From NCBI GenBank assembly GCA_964607705.1, contig CAZSLI010000023.1:1-38181 (forward strand): DNA of 38,181 nt, given 5' to 3'. Below are positions 8,282 through 16,281 of this stretch, in pieces; the first letter of the stretch is position 1; each line of letters starts with the position of its first letter. Both the position numbers and the translations under genes were made by a program. This DNA comes from CAZSLI01 sp964607705. GTDB lineage: Bacteria > Actinomycetota > Coriobacteriia > Anaerosomatales > PHET01. Under the pieces are notes generated by a model. The model worked only from the letters and a program-made list of their open reading frames with translations. It had not been told where the DNA came from and searched no databases.

Positions 8282-9552
8282 CCGACACCTCCGACATCAA
8301 GGCCGAGGACCACCGTCCCTTCTCGAGCGTCGAGGAAGGCATCGCGGAGATCGCGGCCGGCCGCATCCTCGTGGTCGTCGACGACGAGGACCGTGAGAAC
8401 GAGGGCGACCTGATCATGGCCGCCGAGAAGGCCACGCCTGAAGCGATCAACTTCATGATCACGCACGGTCGAGGCCTCGTGTGCCTGCCCATGACGGGCG
8501 ACCAGCTCGATGCCCTGAAGATCCCGCCGATGATCGAGGACAACACCTCAGAGCAGGGCACGGCGTTTCACGTGTCCATCGGCGCCAAGGGCAAGATCAC
8601 CACGGGTATCTCGGCGGCCGACCGCTGCAACACCGTCATAGCGGCCATCGACCCCGACAGCCGCCCCGAAGACATCTCGATGCCCGGCCACGTGTTCCCG
8701 CTCCGGGCGCGTCCCGGTGGCGTGCTCGAGCGCGCAGGCCACACGGAGGCCGCCGTCGACCTGGCCCGCCTCGCCGGGCTCAAGCCGGCCGGCGTCATCT
8801 GCGAGATCATCAACCCCGACGGCACCATGGCTCGGCGGCCTCAGCTCGAGGCCTTTGCCGAGGAACACGGCCTCAAGATGATCACGGTCGCGGACCTCAT
8901 CCGCTATCGGCGCCGCACCGAGAAGCTCGTCGTCCGGTCGTCTCAGGTGACCTTGCCGACCCGCATGGGAGTGTTCACCGGCTACGGGTACGAGTCGCTC
9001 ACCGACGGACGTACGCACATGGCACTCGTTGTAGGCGACGTCGCAGGCAAGGAGGACGTGCTCGTGCGCGTCCACTCCGAGTGCCTGACCGGCGACGTCT
9101 TCCACTCGCTGCGCTGCGACTGCGGGGCTCAACTCGACGAGGCGATGAAGCGCGTCCAGGACGAAGGGGAGGGCGTCATCCTCTACATCGTCGGTCACGA
9201 GGGCCGCGGCATCGGCCTGTCGAACAAGCTCAAGGCCTACGAGCTGCAGGAGCAGGGCGCCGATACCGTCGAGGCGAATGAGGCGCTCGGCTTCCCGGCG
9301 GACCTTCGTGACTACGGCATCGGGGCGCAGATCCTGTGCGACCTCGGCCTGCACTCGATCCGCCTGCTCACGAACAACCCGAAGAAGATAGTGGGCCTCG
9401 AGGGCTATGGCCTGAAGATCACGGAGCAGGTGCCGCTCGAAGTGCCGTCCTGCCCCACGAACTACGAATACCTGCGCACCAAGAAGGAGAAGATGGCGCA
9501 CACGCTCTCACTCACCGAGCGCGCGCCCGAGTCGAAGGGAAATGCCAGATGA
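8278..9552 (+). CDS. ribBA: Bifunctional 3,4-dihydroxy-2-butanone-4-phosphate synthase / GTP cyclohydrolase II
   Basis: Supplies both branches of riboflavin synthesis: RibB makes the four-carbon unit from ribulose-5-phosphate and RibA opens GTP. In this 424-aa fusion the N-terminal half has the acidic site DDEDRENEGDLIMAAE, the HGRGLVCLPM segment and GHTEAAVDLARLAG. The C-terminal half from ~215 has VRVHSECLTGDVF-HSLRCDCGAQL with the three zinc cysteines, GHEGRGIGLSNK and LTNNPKK. The GTG start is coupled to ribE by a GTGA overlap, and the stop is coupled to ribH by ATGA. Both active sites look intact. Confidence 0.97.
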   Translation: MTDTSDIKAEDHRPFSSVEEGIAEIAAGRILVVVDDEDRENEGDLIMAAEKATPEAINFMITHGRGLVCLPMTGDQLDALKIPPMIEDNTSEQGTAFHVSIGAKGKITTGISAADRCNTVIAAIDPDSRPEDISMPGHVFPLRARPGGVLERAGHTEAAVDLARLAGLKPAGVICEIINPDGTMARRPQLEAFAEEHGLKMITVADLIRYRRRTEKLVVRSSQVTLPTRMGVFTGYGYESLTDGRTHMALVVGDVAGKEDVLVRVHSECLTGDVFHSLRCDCGAQLDEAMKRVQDEGEGVILYIVGHEGRGIGLSNKLKAYELQEQGADTVEANEALGFPADLRDYGIGAQILCDLGLHSIRLLTNNPKKIVGLEGYGLKITEQVPLEVPSCPTNYEYLRTKKEKMAHTLSLTERAPESKGNAR

Positions 9553-10013
9553 ACACCTATGAGGGTCACCTCATCGGCACCGGCCTCAAGGTCGCCTGTG
9601 TCGTCAGCCGCTTCAACGAGTTGCTCTCCACGCGCCTGCTCTCCGGCGCGCAGGACGGCTTCGTTCGACACGGCGTGGCTGCCGAGGACGTCGACGTCGC
9701 ATGGGTACCGGGAGCATTCGAGATCCCGCTCGTCGCGCGCAAGCTCGCCGAGTCCGGGCGCTACGACGCCGTTGTCGCGCTGGGAGTGGTCATCCGTGGC
9801 GGCACTCCTCACTTCGAGTACGTCGCCTCCGAGGTGAGCAAGGGCATCGCGAAGATCTCGCTCGACACCGGTGTCCCGGTCATGTTCGGCATCATCACTG
9901 CCGACACGATCGAGCAGGCCGTCGAGCGCGCAGGCACGAAGGCCGGCAACAAGGGCTGGGAGGCCGCGATGGGCGCCATCGAGATGGCGAACCTGATGAA
10001 GGGCCTCAGCTAG
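9549..10013 (+). CDS. ribH: 6,7-dimethyl-8-ribityllumazine synthase
   Basis: Condenses the RibB and RibD-branch products to lumazine. The 154-aa product has the family pattern: VACVVSRFNELLSTRLL at the N-terminus, PGAFEIPLVARKLA, ALGVVIRGGTPHFEYVASEVSKGI with the catalytic His, and GVPVMFGIITADTIEQAVERAGTKAGNKGWEAA. ATG 9549 overlaps the ribBA stop (ATGA at 9549-9552), which fixes the start. Last gene of the operon; a hairpin lies 38 bases after its stop. Confidence 0.97.
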   Translation: MNTYEGHLIGTGLKVACVVSRFNELLSTRLLSGAQDGFVRHGVAAEDVDVAWVPGAFEIPLVARKLAESGRYDAVVALGVVIRGGTPHFEYVASEVSKGIAKISLDTGVPVMFGIITADTIEQAVERAGTKAGNKGWEAAMGAIEMANLMKGLS

Positions 10014-10050
10014 TCCGTCTTCGCGCCGACGGTTGCGCACCGAATGCAGC

Positions 10051-10095
10051 GAGCCCCGGCCGCCTCACGGGCAGGTCGGGGCTCGACTTTCTTGG
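10051..10095 (+). terminator. Hairpin terminator of the riboflavin operon
   Basis: GAGCCCCGGCC (10051-10061) pairs with GGTCGGGGCTC (10074-10084), giving an 11-bp GC-rich stem with one G-U pair and a 12-base loop. It is followed by the short T-rich GACTTTCTTGG. The T-tract is imperfect, so termination efficiency is uncertain. Confidence 0.65.
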
Positions 10096-10328
10096 TGGTC
10101 GGATCCATTGGGCTCTCGCGACCCCGTCGCTATCAGCCGTGGACCGTACCAAACCTTCACCCCTCAGGGCGGACACCCATCGTAAAGCGCGCTTACCGCG
10201 TGTGCAATCGCATCACCGAGCGTTTCGACGAGAAGCCAGAATCTGTCGGCGAGCGGTATTGCCTAGAGGACAGAAGGAGCCATCTAGCCGACGAATTGTT
10301 GTGCCGCTATGAACCGCCTCGCTTGGTG
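10096..10328. other. Intergenic stretch without a supported gene
   Basis: Between the rib terminator and the Rrf2 promoter. A frame covering part of it is open on + (through 10355) but has weak third-position bias, no ribosome site and no recognisable motif, and its end overlaps the promoter below. No tRNA-like fold, repeat or insertion-sequence end was seen. Confidence 0.4.
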
Positions 10329-10356
10329 TTGACTTCGCTTCGCCTCCGGGTATGAT
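10329..10356 (+). promoter_or_regulatory. Sigma-70-type promoter of the Rrf2-isc operon
   Basis: TTGACT at 10329-10334 and TATGAT at 10351-10356, separated by 16 bases. This is the best consensus match in the window. Transcription would start near 10362-10364, inside or at the edge of the palindrome that follows, 34-36 bases before the ATG of the Rrf2 gene. Confidence 0.75.
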
Positions 10357-10357
10357 G

Positions 10358-10384
10358 CAATCATTACCGATTCGGTAGGGATTA
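10358..10384. promoter_or_regulatory. Probable Rrf2/IscR-type operator
   Basis: A perfect palindrome TACCGA-T-TCGGTA occupies 10365-10377. It is extended by partly symmetrical flanks (ATC near 10359, GAT near 10380). It covers the predicted transcription start just downstream of the -10, a classic repression position. Dyads with this spacing suit dimeric Rrf2 winged-helix regulators, so autorepression by the product encoded 20 bases downstream is the simplest reading. Confidence 0.6.
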
Positions 10385-10397
10385 GACCGGAGCTGCG

Positions 10398-10841
10398 ATG
10401 CGACTGACCGCTAAGAGCGAATATGGGCTGCTCGCGATGATAGAGCTCGCGTGCCGCTACGGCGAGGGCCCTGCGAGCGCGCGGGAGATCGCGGAGCGCC
10501 GTGGTATTCCCGCACGCTTCCTCGAGCAACTCTTTGTCGCCCTGCGGCGCGGCGACCTCGTCACCGCCGTACGCGGCGCGCGAGGCGGCTTTGTGCTCGC
10601 ACGAGCGCCCCACGAGATCTCGGTGCTCGAGATAGTGGAATCGCTCGAGGGTCCGCTCACCTCCAGCGTCTGTGACGCCGAACGCGGCGACCAGTGCATG
10701 AAGAGCGCCAGTTGCGCCGCGGCCCCGGTCTGGCAGCGAGCCACCAACGCGCTACGCGATGTGTTCGCTGCGACCACGCTCGACGAGCTCGCCGGCAACC
10801 AGTCAGCCTTCGACGCCCGCGATACCGCGGCGGCCAAGTAG
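10398..10841 (+). CDS. Rrf2 family Fe-S-type transcriptional regulator (IscR-like)
   Basis: A 147-aa winged-helix regulator opening with the family hallmark MRLTAKSEYGLLAMIELA. It has the recognition segment AREIAERRGIPARFLEQLF and the wing LVTAVRGARGGF. Three cysteines C92-x7-C100-x5-C106 match the position, though not the exact spacing, of the [2Fe-2S] ligands of IscR. It heads an iscS-iscU-mnmA transcript, so it probably senses Fe-S status and represses its own operon through the palindrome over its promoter. ATG 10398 has GGAG at 10389-10392. CymR-like cysteine control is an alternative, but CymR lacks the Cys triad. Confidence 0.88.
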   Translation: MRLTAKSEYGLLAMIELACRYGEGPASAREIAERRGIPARFLEQLFVALRRGDLVTAVRGARGGFVLARAPHEISVLEIVESLEGPLTSSVCDAERGDQCMKSASCAAAPVWQRATNALRDVFAATTLDELAGNQSAFDARDTAAAK

Positions 10842-10855
10842 GGGAGATGCGAAGC

Positions 10856-12037
10856 ATGGAAAACGTGTACTTCGACTACGCCGCAACCACTCCGATGGAC
10901 GAGCGGGTCGTCCAGGCGATGTTGCCATTCTTCACGGAGCGGTTCGGTAACCCGAATTCCCTCTACGCGCTGGGTCGCGACTCGTACCGCGCGCTCGAGG
11001 ATGCCCGTGAGCGTTTCGCCCGCGGCATCAACGCCGAGCGCCCCGATGAGGTGCTGTTCACCGGCGCCGGCACCGAGAGCGACAACGCAGCTCTTCTCGG
11101 CATCATCCGGCAGCTTGCGCCTGAGGGCGGCGCGCACCTGATCGTCTCGGCGTACGAGCATCACGCCATCCTCGAGCCGGCGCATTGGCTCGAGAAGAAC
11201 GGTCACGAGGTCACCTACCTCAAGCCTCGCGCCGACGGCCACATCTACGCCGAGGACCTTCGCGCGGCGATGCAGGGCAACACCAAGCTCGTGTCGATCA
11301 TGCACGGCAACAACGAGATCGGCGCGCTCAACGACATAGCCGCGTTGGCCGCCATCGCCCATGAGGGCGGCGCGCTCATGCATACGGATGCCGCCCAGAC
11401 GCTGGGCAAGGTGCCTTTCGACGTCCAGGCGCTCGGTGTGGACGCCGCGTCGTTCTCGGCACACAAGATCTATGGGCCGAAGGGCGTGGGCGGGCTGTAC
11501 CTCAAGAAGGGCACTCGCTTCGACCCGCTGCTCAAGGGTGGCGGCCAGGAGTTCAAGAAGCGTTCGGGCACCCAGAACGTCGCCGGTGCGGTCGGTTTCG
11601 CCAGGGCCCTCGAACTGATGCTCGAGGAGCAGGACGCCGAGATGGTCCGCCTCGCGGGACTGCGGGACCGTCTGGTCACCGGCATCACCTCCGTGCTGGA
11701 GAACACCGAGGCCACCGCACCGGGCGGCGAGCGGCTGCCCAACATCGCTCCGCTGCTCATCAAGGGTGTCGAGGGAGAAGCGATGCTCCTCCAGCTCGAC
11801 AACAAGGGCATAGCCGTCTCGACCGGCTCCGCGTGCAGCAGCGGATCGCTCGAGCCAAGCCACGTGCTTCTCTCGTGTGGCGTGCCGCAGGAGGTCGCGC
11901 ACGGTTCCCTGCGACTCTCACTCGGCCGCTTCACCACTGAGGAGCAGGTCGACTACTTCCTCGAGGTATTCCCGCCGATCGTTGAGCGCCTGCGCTCGAT
12001 GTCGCCCGTCTACGCCCGCATGTTCGGCAACGGCTGA
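10856..12037 (+). CDS. iscS: Cysteine desulfurase (IscS/NifS type)
   Basis: PLP enzyme that takes sulfur from cysteine for Fe-S clusters and tRNA thiolation. From ATG 10856 the product has 393 aa. It opens VYFDYAATTPMD and carries the PLP-binding HTDAAQ, the Schiff-base lysine K204 in SAHKIYGPKG and the persulfide cysteine C327 in STGSACSSGSLEPSHVL. The GGGGAG at 10841-10846 is well spaced for 10856. An in-frame ATG at 10847 is too close to that site and is less likely. The stop of the Rrf2 gene overlaps the ribosome site. Downstream neighbours are its scaffold (iscU) and a sulfur acceptor pathway (mnmA). Confidence 0.95.
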   Translation: MENVYFDYAATTPMDERVVQAMLPFFTERFGNPNSLYALGRDSYRALEDARERFARGINAERPDEVLFTGAGTESDNAALLGIIRQLAPEGGAHLIVSAYEHHAILEPAHWLEKNGHEVTYLKPRADGHIYAEDLRAAMQGNTKLVSIMHGNNEIGALNDIAALAAIAHEGGALMHTDAAQTLGKVPFDVQALGVDAASFSAHKIYGPKGVGGLYLKKGTRFDPLLKGGGQEFKKRSGTQNVAGAVGFARALELMLEEQDAEMVRLAGLRDRLVTGITSVLENTEATAPGGERLPNIAPLLIKGVEGEAMLLQLDNKGIAVSTGSACSSGSLEPSHVLLSCGVPQEVAHGSLRLSLGRFTTEEQVDYFLEVFPPIVERLRSMSPVYARMFGNG

Positions 12038-12086
12038 TAGCCGAACCATTCTTAGCTGACCGCATCCCCTTTAAGGAGACCAGAGA

Positions 12087-12557
12087 GTGCTCTACAGCGA
12101 AAAGGTCATGGACCACTTCAACAACCCGCGCAACGTCGGCATCATCGAGGACGCCGATGGCGTCGGCGAGGTGGGAAACCCGGTCTGCGGCGACATGATG
12201 AAGATCACGATCAAGGTCGACGACGCCGATCACATCAGCGACGTGAAGTTCCAGACCCTGGGTTGCGGGGCCGCAATCGCGACGTCCTCCATCGTCACCG
12301 AGATGGCCAAGGGCCTCACGCTCGAGGAGGCCGTCGCCATCAGCAAGAAGCAGGTCGCCGACGAGCTCGGTGGACTGCCGCCCGCGAAGATGCACTGCTC
12401 GGTGCTCGCCACCGATGGACTGAAGGTCGCGGTCGACGACTACCTCAAGAAGCACGGCCGCGAGCCGATCGCAGGTGAGGTCAAGAGCGCCGACCCCAAC
12501 TTCGACCCGCACTCCGACGAGGACGATCACGATCACGAAGAGGCGTGCGACCTGTGA
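12087..12557 (+). CDS. iscU: Fe-S cluster assembly scaffold (IscU/NifU N-terminal type)
   Basis: Scaffold on which IscS builds [2Fe-2S] clusters. The 156-aa product starts with LYSEKVMDHFNNPRNVG. It has the three cluster cysteines C34 (NPVCGDMM, with D36), C60 (TLGCGAAIATSSIV) and C104 (LPPAKMHCSVLA). The usual IscU ends near residue 125-130. Here a strongly acidic tail with several histidines (DEDDHDHEEACDL) and a fourth cysteine, C154, is added. GTG 12087 follows an AAGGAGA ribosome site. No hscBA or ferredoxin gene follows, which fits the reduced isc sets of actinobacterial and clostridial anaerobes. Confidence 0.94.
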   Translation: MLYSEKVMDHFNNPRNVGIIEDADGVGEVGNPVCGDMMKITIKVDDADHISDVKFQTLGCGAAIATSSIVTEMAKGLTLEEAVAISKKQVADELGGLPPAKMHCSVLATDGLKVAVDDYLKKHGREPIAGEVKSADPNFDPHSDEDDHDHEEACDL

Positions 12558-12585
12558 CGTCGCACCCTCGCGGCGGGCGTTAGCC

Positions 12586-13635
12586 ATGGCGCGGGTGTTC
12601 GTCGCGATGAGCGGCGGAGTCGATTCGAGCGTGAGCGCGGCCCTGCTCCTCGAGCAGGGACACGACGTCACCGGTGTCACCATGCAACTGTGGCCGTCCT
12701 CTGACGACGAGGGCGGTTGCTGTTCGGTGAGCGCTGTGCGTGACGCGCGGCGCGTCTGCGACCTTCTCGGCATCCCGCACTACACGCTCAACTACCGCGA
12801 CACGTTCGAGCGCGAAGTCGTCACGCCCTTCGCCGAGGACTACGCCAAGGGCCACACGCCGAACCCGTGCATCGTGTGCAACGACCGCGTCAAGTTCCAA
12901 GACCTGCTCGCCAAGGTGGCCGCGCAGGGCGCAGACTACCTGGCGACGGGGCACTACGCCCGTATCGGTGGCGTTGCTGGCACGCCGCGGCTACTGCGTG
13001 GGCTCGACCCATCCAAGGACCAGAGCTACTTCCTCTATCGCCTTACCGAGACTCAACTGGCCCATGTGCTGTTTCCCGTCGGCGAGCTCGAGAAGAGCGC
13101 GGTCCGGGCGTTCGCAGAGAGGCTTGGGCTGCCTGTGCACGCGAAGCCCGACAGCCAGGAGACCTGTTTTGCCGCTGACGGCGACTACCGCACCGTCGTG
13201 CGCGAACGGGCGCCGCACGCCCTTGTAGCGGGCGACATCGTCGACCTGCAGGGCGAGGTTCTCGGCAGGCATGACGGGCTGGCCGGCTACACGGTCGGAC
13301 AGCGCAGGGGCCTGGGCATCGGCGGCACGGGCGACCCGCTCTATGTGGTCGCGCTCGACGCTCCCAACAACCGCGTCGTCGTGGGCCCACAAACGGCTCT
13401 GGCGGTCTCGACGGTCGAGTCCTCGGATACGGTGTGGCATGGCGGCGTTCAGGAACGTGTTACGGCCGCGGTGCGCTATCGGATGGCTGCCCGCCCCGCA
13501 CTCGCTCGCTATGCGTTCGGTCGGCTGACGGTCCACTTCGACGAGCCTTTGTTCGGCGTCGCCCCGGGGCAATCGGTCGTCTGCTACCGTGAGGATGAAG
13601 TGATCGGCGGAGGGGTGATCGAGTGCGCGAGCTGA
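12586..13635 (+). CDS. mnmA: tRNA-specific 2-thiouridylase MnmA
   Basis: Makes 2-thiouridine at tRNA position 34 of Lys, Glu and Gln tRNAs, using sulfur relayed from IscS. From ATG 12586 the product has 349 aa. It has the ATP-binding PP-loop SGGVDSS at 9-15, the catalytic cysteines C95 (NPCIVCN) and C194 (DSQETCFAADGDY), YLATGHYAR, and DPSKDQSYFLYRL. The C-terminal OB-like domain includes YTVGQRRGLGI. The frame is open further upstream over the end of iscU, but the ATG gives the family-typical start. It shares 13 bases with the next gene. Its place after iscS-iscU fits its sulfur source. Confidence 0.96.
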   Translation: MARVFVAMSGGVDSSVSAALLLEQGHDVTGVTMQLWPSSDDEGGCCSVSAVRDARRVCDLLGIPHYTLNYRDTFEREVVTPFAEDYAKGHTPNPCIVCNDRVKFQDLLAKVAAQGADYLATGHYARIGGVAGTPRLLRGLDPSKDQSYFLYRLTETQLAHVLFPVGELEKSAVRAFAERLGLPVHAKPDSQETCFAADGDYRTVVRERAPHALVAGDIVDLQGEVLGRHDGLAGYTVGQRRGLGIGGTGDPLYVVALDAPNNRVVVGPQTALAVSTVESSDTVWHGGVQERVTAAVRYRMAARPALARYAFGRLTVHFDEPLFGVAPGQSVVCYREDEVIGGGVIECAS

Positions 13636-14438
13636 TCGACTGTCACGTTCACACCGAGCGGTGCGGCCATGCGAGTGGCACCGTCGCGCAGATGATATCG
13701 GCTGCCGTGTTCAAGGGCCTCACGGGCATCGTCATGACCGAACACCTCCCGCTTCCCGAGGATCTCGACCCCGAGCGTCATCTCTCGCTCGCACCGGACG
13801 CGCTCGCCGCGTACGCGGACGAGGTCCTGTCGATGGCTGCTCGCGTGAAGGGTCTTGAGGTCGTTCTCGGCGCCGAGGCCGATTGGCTGCCAGGCCGCGA
13901 GGCCGAGACCGCGCTCACGCGCCAGGCCGCGCGGAACGCCGGTGTACAGGTGCTTCTCGGCAGCGTGCACTTCCTCGGAGAGTGGGCCTTCGACGACCCG
14001 CACCACCTCGAGGAGTGGGACGCGCATGATGTGGACGAAGTCTGGGCGGACTACTTCGCGCTATGGTGCGACGCCGCACGTAGCGGTCAGTTCGACGTGA
14101 TGGCACATCCCGACCTGCCGAAGAAGTTCGGTCACCTGCCCAGCTTCAACACCTCCGAGCTGTTTGCCTCAGCCGCAGCCGCTGCTCGTGAGGGACAGGT
14201 GCTGATCGAGGTCTCCACAGCCGGCCTGCGCAAGCCGATCGGCGAACTCTACCCCGCGCCCGCACTCCTTCGTGCGTTCCGCGAAGCAGACGTGGGAGTG
14301 ACCGTCGGATCGGACGCGCATGCGACCGACGAGATCGGTTATCACATCGAAGAGGCATATCAGGCCGCGTTCGAGGCGGGCTACCGGAAGGTCGCCCTGC
14401 CGCTAGGCGAGGGGGACGTGAAGTGGATCGAACTGTGA
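13623..14438 (+). CDS. PHP-domain phosphatase, histidinol-phosphatase (HisK) family
   Basis: A 271-aa metal-dependent phosphoesterase of the PHP fold. Metal ligands are visible as DCHVHTERCGH (residues 6-16), TEHLPLPED, GAEADWLPG, GSVHFL, MAHPDLPKKFG and the final GSDAHATDEIG. The length and motif spacing fit the HisK-type histidinol-phosphate phosphatases. No other his gene is nearby, so another phosphomonoester substrate is possible. The GTG start lies inside the end of mnmA (13-base overlap). Its own end overlaps the following Nif3-like gene. Confidence 0.85.
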   Translation: MRELIDCHVHTERCGHASGTVAQMISAAVFKGLTGIVMTEHLPLPEDLDPERHLSLAPDALAAYADEVLSMAARVKGLEVVLGAEADWLPGREAETALTRQAARNAGVQVLLGSVHFLGEWAFDDPHHLEEWDAHDVDEVWADYFALWCDAARSGQFDVMAHPDLPKKFGHLPSFNTSELFASAAAAAREGQVLIEVSTAGLRKPIGELYPAPALLRAFREADVGVTVGSDAHATDEIGYHIEEAYQAAFEAGYRKVALPLGEGDVKWIEL

Positions 14439-15538
14439 GCCGCGTGACGGTGGCCGATGTCGTGAACGCGATCGCTCGACGCTTTCCCGTACAGCGCGCG
14501 GCCGAGTGGGACCGTGTCGGGCTGCTGGCCGGTGATCCCGACGAGGAGGTCGCGGGCATCGCGGTTGGCCTCGACCCCACGCTCGAGGCGGTCGCATTCG
14601 CCGCGGAATCCGGGGCCAACGTCCTGCTCACCCATCACCCGGCCTTTCTGACGCCCCCGGAGTCGCTTCGCCCCGGACGGGGTGCCGGCGGCATCCTGTT
14701 CGCCGCCCTTGATGCAGGCATCGCGCTCGTGAACGCGCACACGAACCTAGACCGTGACCACGAGGCTCAGGGGCTTCTTCCGGCGGCCTTGGGACTTGAA
14801 CCGGTGTCGCCCGTCGAGCGCTCTCCCATGGCCATGACGCTCGTCACCGTTTACGCGCCTAGCGCGGCCTCGGAGGCGGTCATCGAGGCGATGTCTGCAG
14901 CGGGCGCAGGGCGGATCGGCGACTACGAGCGCTGCTCGTTCTCCTCGGAGGGTGAAGGCTCGTTCCTGCCGGGCGCGACGTCAGCGCCGTGCGTCGGTGC
15001 ACCCGGTCGGCAGACCGCCGTCCCCGAGACCCGCATCGAGATGCTGTGTCCGCCGAACGCTGCCGTACGGGTCATCGCAGCGGCCGTCCGTGCCCACCCG
15101 TACGAGGAGCCGCTTGTCACCGCCAACTCCGTGATGATCGCTCGAAATGCGGCGTGCATCGGCATGCTGTGCGGCGCACCCTATGGCATGACCTTGCGCG
15201 GCCTCGCAACCGTGAGCAACGCCACCTTTGGCATCACGCCTCGCGTCTGGGGCGACCCGGATACAGTCCTCGAGCGGATAGTGACCTCGACCGGCTCGGC
15301 GGGCTCGCTGGTCGGTGACGCGCTCGCTGCGGGCGCGCAGGCGCTCGTCGCCGGAGAGGTGCGCTATCATGACGCACTGGATGCGACCGAGGCGGGACTC
15401 TCCATTATCGAACTCGGCCACGACGTGTCCGAGTGGCCGCTAGTCTCGCTGCTTGAACGAACGGTGCTTGAGATCGCAGGGGTAGAACCTTCCATGGTGA
15501 GTGTGCTTCCCGCACGGCCAGGTTGGTGGACCACCTGA
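14423..15538 (+). CDS. Nif3/DUF34 family dinuclear metal-binding protein
   Basis: A 371-aa member of the widely conserved Nif3-like (YqfO/YbgI) family, whose cellular role is unsettled; a GTP cyclohydrolase I-like function has been suggested for some members. Metal ligands are seen in LLTHHPAFLTPP, NAHTNLDRD and, at the C-terminus, VAGEVRYHDALDA with IIELGHDVSEW. Residues ~130-250 are the PII-like insertion of the long bacterial form. The start is uncertain: GTG 14423 has GAGGGGG seven bases upstream, while GTG 14435 forms a GTGA overlap with the preceding stop. Conserved neighbour of the zinc-ribbon and RNase H genes that follow. Confidence 0.9.
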   Translation: MDRTVSRVTVADVVNAIARRFPVQRAAEWDRVGLLAGDPDEEVAGIAVGLDPTLEAVAFAAESGANVLLTHHPAFLTPPESLRPGRGAGGILFAALDAGIALVNAHTNLDRDHEAQGLLPAALGLEPVSPVERSPMAMTLVTVYAPSAASEAVIEAMSAAGAGRIGDYERCSFSSEGEGSFLPGATSAPCVGAPGRQTAVPETRIEMLCPPNAAVRVIAAAVRAHPYEEPLVTANSVMIARNAACIGMLCGAPYGMTLRGLATVSNATFGITPRVWGDPDTVLERIVTSTGSAGSLVGDALAAGAQALVAGEVRYHDALDATEAGLSIIELGHDVSEWPLVSLLERTVLEIAGVEPSMVSVLPARPGWWTT

Positions 15539-15561
15539 CACGAATAGACTCGAGGAGACCC

Positions 15562-16281
15562 ATGCAAGACGCATCTGCGCTACTGGCTCTGCAAGACGCC
15601 GACCTCGAGATCATGCGCATGAACAAGCGGCTCGACGAGCTGCCGGAAAAGCGCGCCATCCTCGAAGTGCGCGCGAAGCAGCGCGAGGTCGCACAGATGC
15701 GCGACAAGGCTGCTCTGCTTGTGCGCAAGCTTGAGGCCGAGGTCAAAGCCCGTCAGGACGAGATCGCGACGCTCACCGAGAAGATCGACGCCGAGCAGAA
15801 GAAGGTCATGGAAACCAGTGACCATCGCGCCGTCCAGTCGATCACCCGTGAGATGGACGGCCTGCGACGCCGGGTCGACAAGCTCGAGATGGAGTCCATG
15901 CAGTACATGGAGCGCATCGAGAAGGCATCGGCGCAGGTCAGCAAGATCGAGGAGGCGCTCGCGACCCTCGGCGAGACTGAGAAGAGCTACATCGAACGTT
16001 TCCGCAAGGTTGGCGGGGAGCTTCAGGACGAGATCTCCTCGGCCGAGAAGAAGCGCAAGAAGTTGGCGAAGGGTCTGGACCCCGAGCTCCTCAAGCAGTA
16101 CGAGTCCATCCGGGCGGCCAAGGGCGGGATCGGCGCGGGCAAGCTCGACGGCGATTCCTGTTCGGCGTGCCGCATGTCGTTGCCGGCCGAACGCCTGCGC
16201 GACCTCAAGGGAGGTCCTCCGATCAGCACGTGCCCACAGTGCCGTCGCCTGATCGTGGTGAGCGTCGGAGAGGACGAGTGA
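15562..16281 (+). CDS. DUF164 coiled-coil protein with C4 zinc ribbon
   Basis: A 239-aa protein with a long, charged heptad-rich coiled coil over residues ~10-170. A C-terminal zinc ribbon C200-x2-C203 ... C224-x2-C227 (SCSACRMSLP, STCPQCRR) follows. This layout defines the DUF164/CT398-like family, proposed to be chaperone- or RNA-related. The function is not established. ATG 15562 follows GAGGAG. An upstream in-frame start at 15523 would overlap the Nif3-like gene and has no ribosome site. Its TGA is coupled to the RNase H gene by GTGA. Confidence 0.88.
   Translation: MQDASALLALQDADLEIMRMNKRLDELPEKRAILEVRAKQREVAQMRDKAALLVRKLEAEVKARQDEIATLTEKIDAEQKKVMETSDHRAVQSITREMDGLRRRVDKLEMESMQYMERIEKASAQVSKIEEALATLGETEKSYIERFRKVGGELQDEISSAEKKRKKLAKGLDPELLKQYESIRAAKGGIGAGKLDGDSCSACRMSLPAERLRDLKGGPPISTCPQCRRLIVVSVGEDE

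Noticed and set aside
10044..10355. 103-codon plus frame between ribH and the Rrf2 gene
   Set aside because: It starts before the rib terminator hairpin, has weak codon bias and no ribosome site, and ends inside the TTGACT-TATGAT promoter.
10457..11902. 481-codon minus-strand frame opposite rrf2 and iscS
   Set aside because: Antisense to two genes with intact catalytic motifs; no ribosome site or family similarity.
13623..14438. PHP gene as part of a histidine operon
   Set aside because: No other his gene is present, so only the phosphatase family, not the pathway, is supported.
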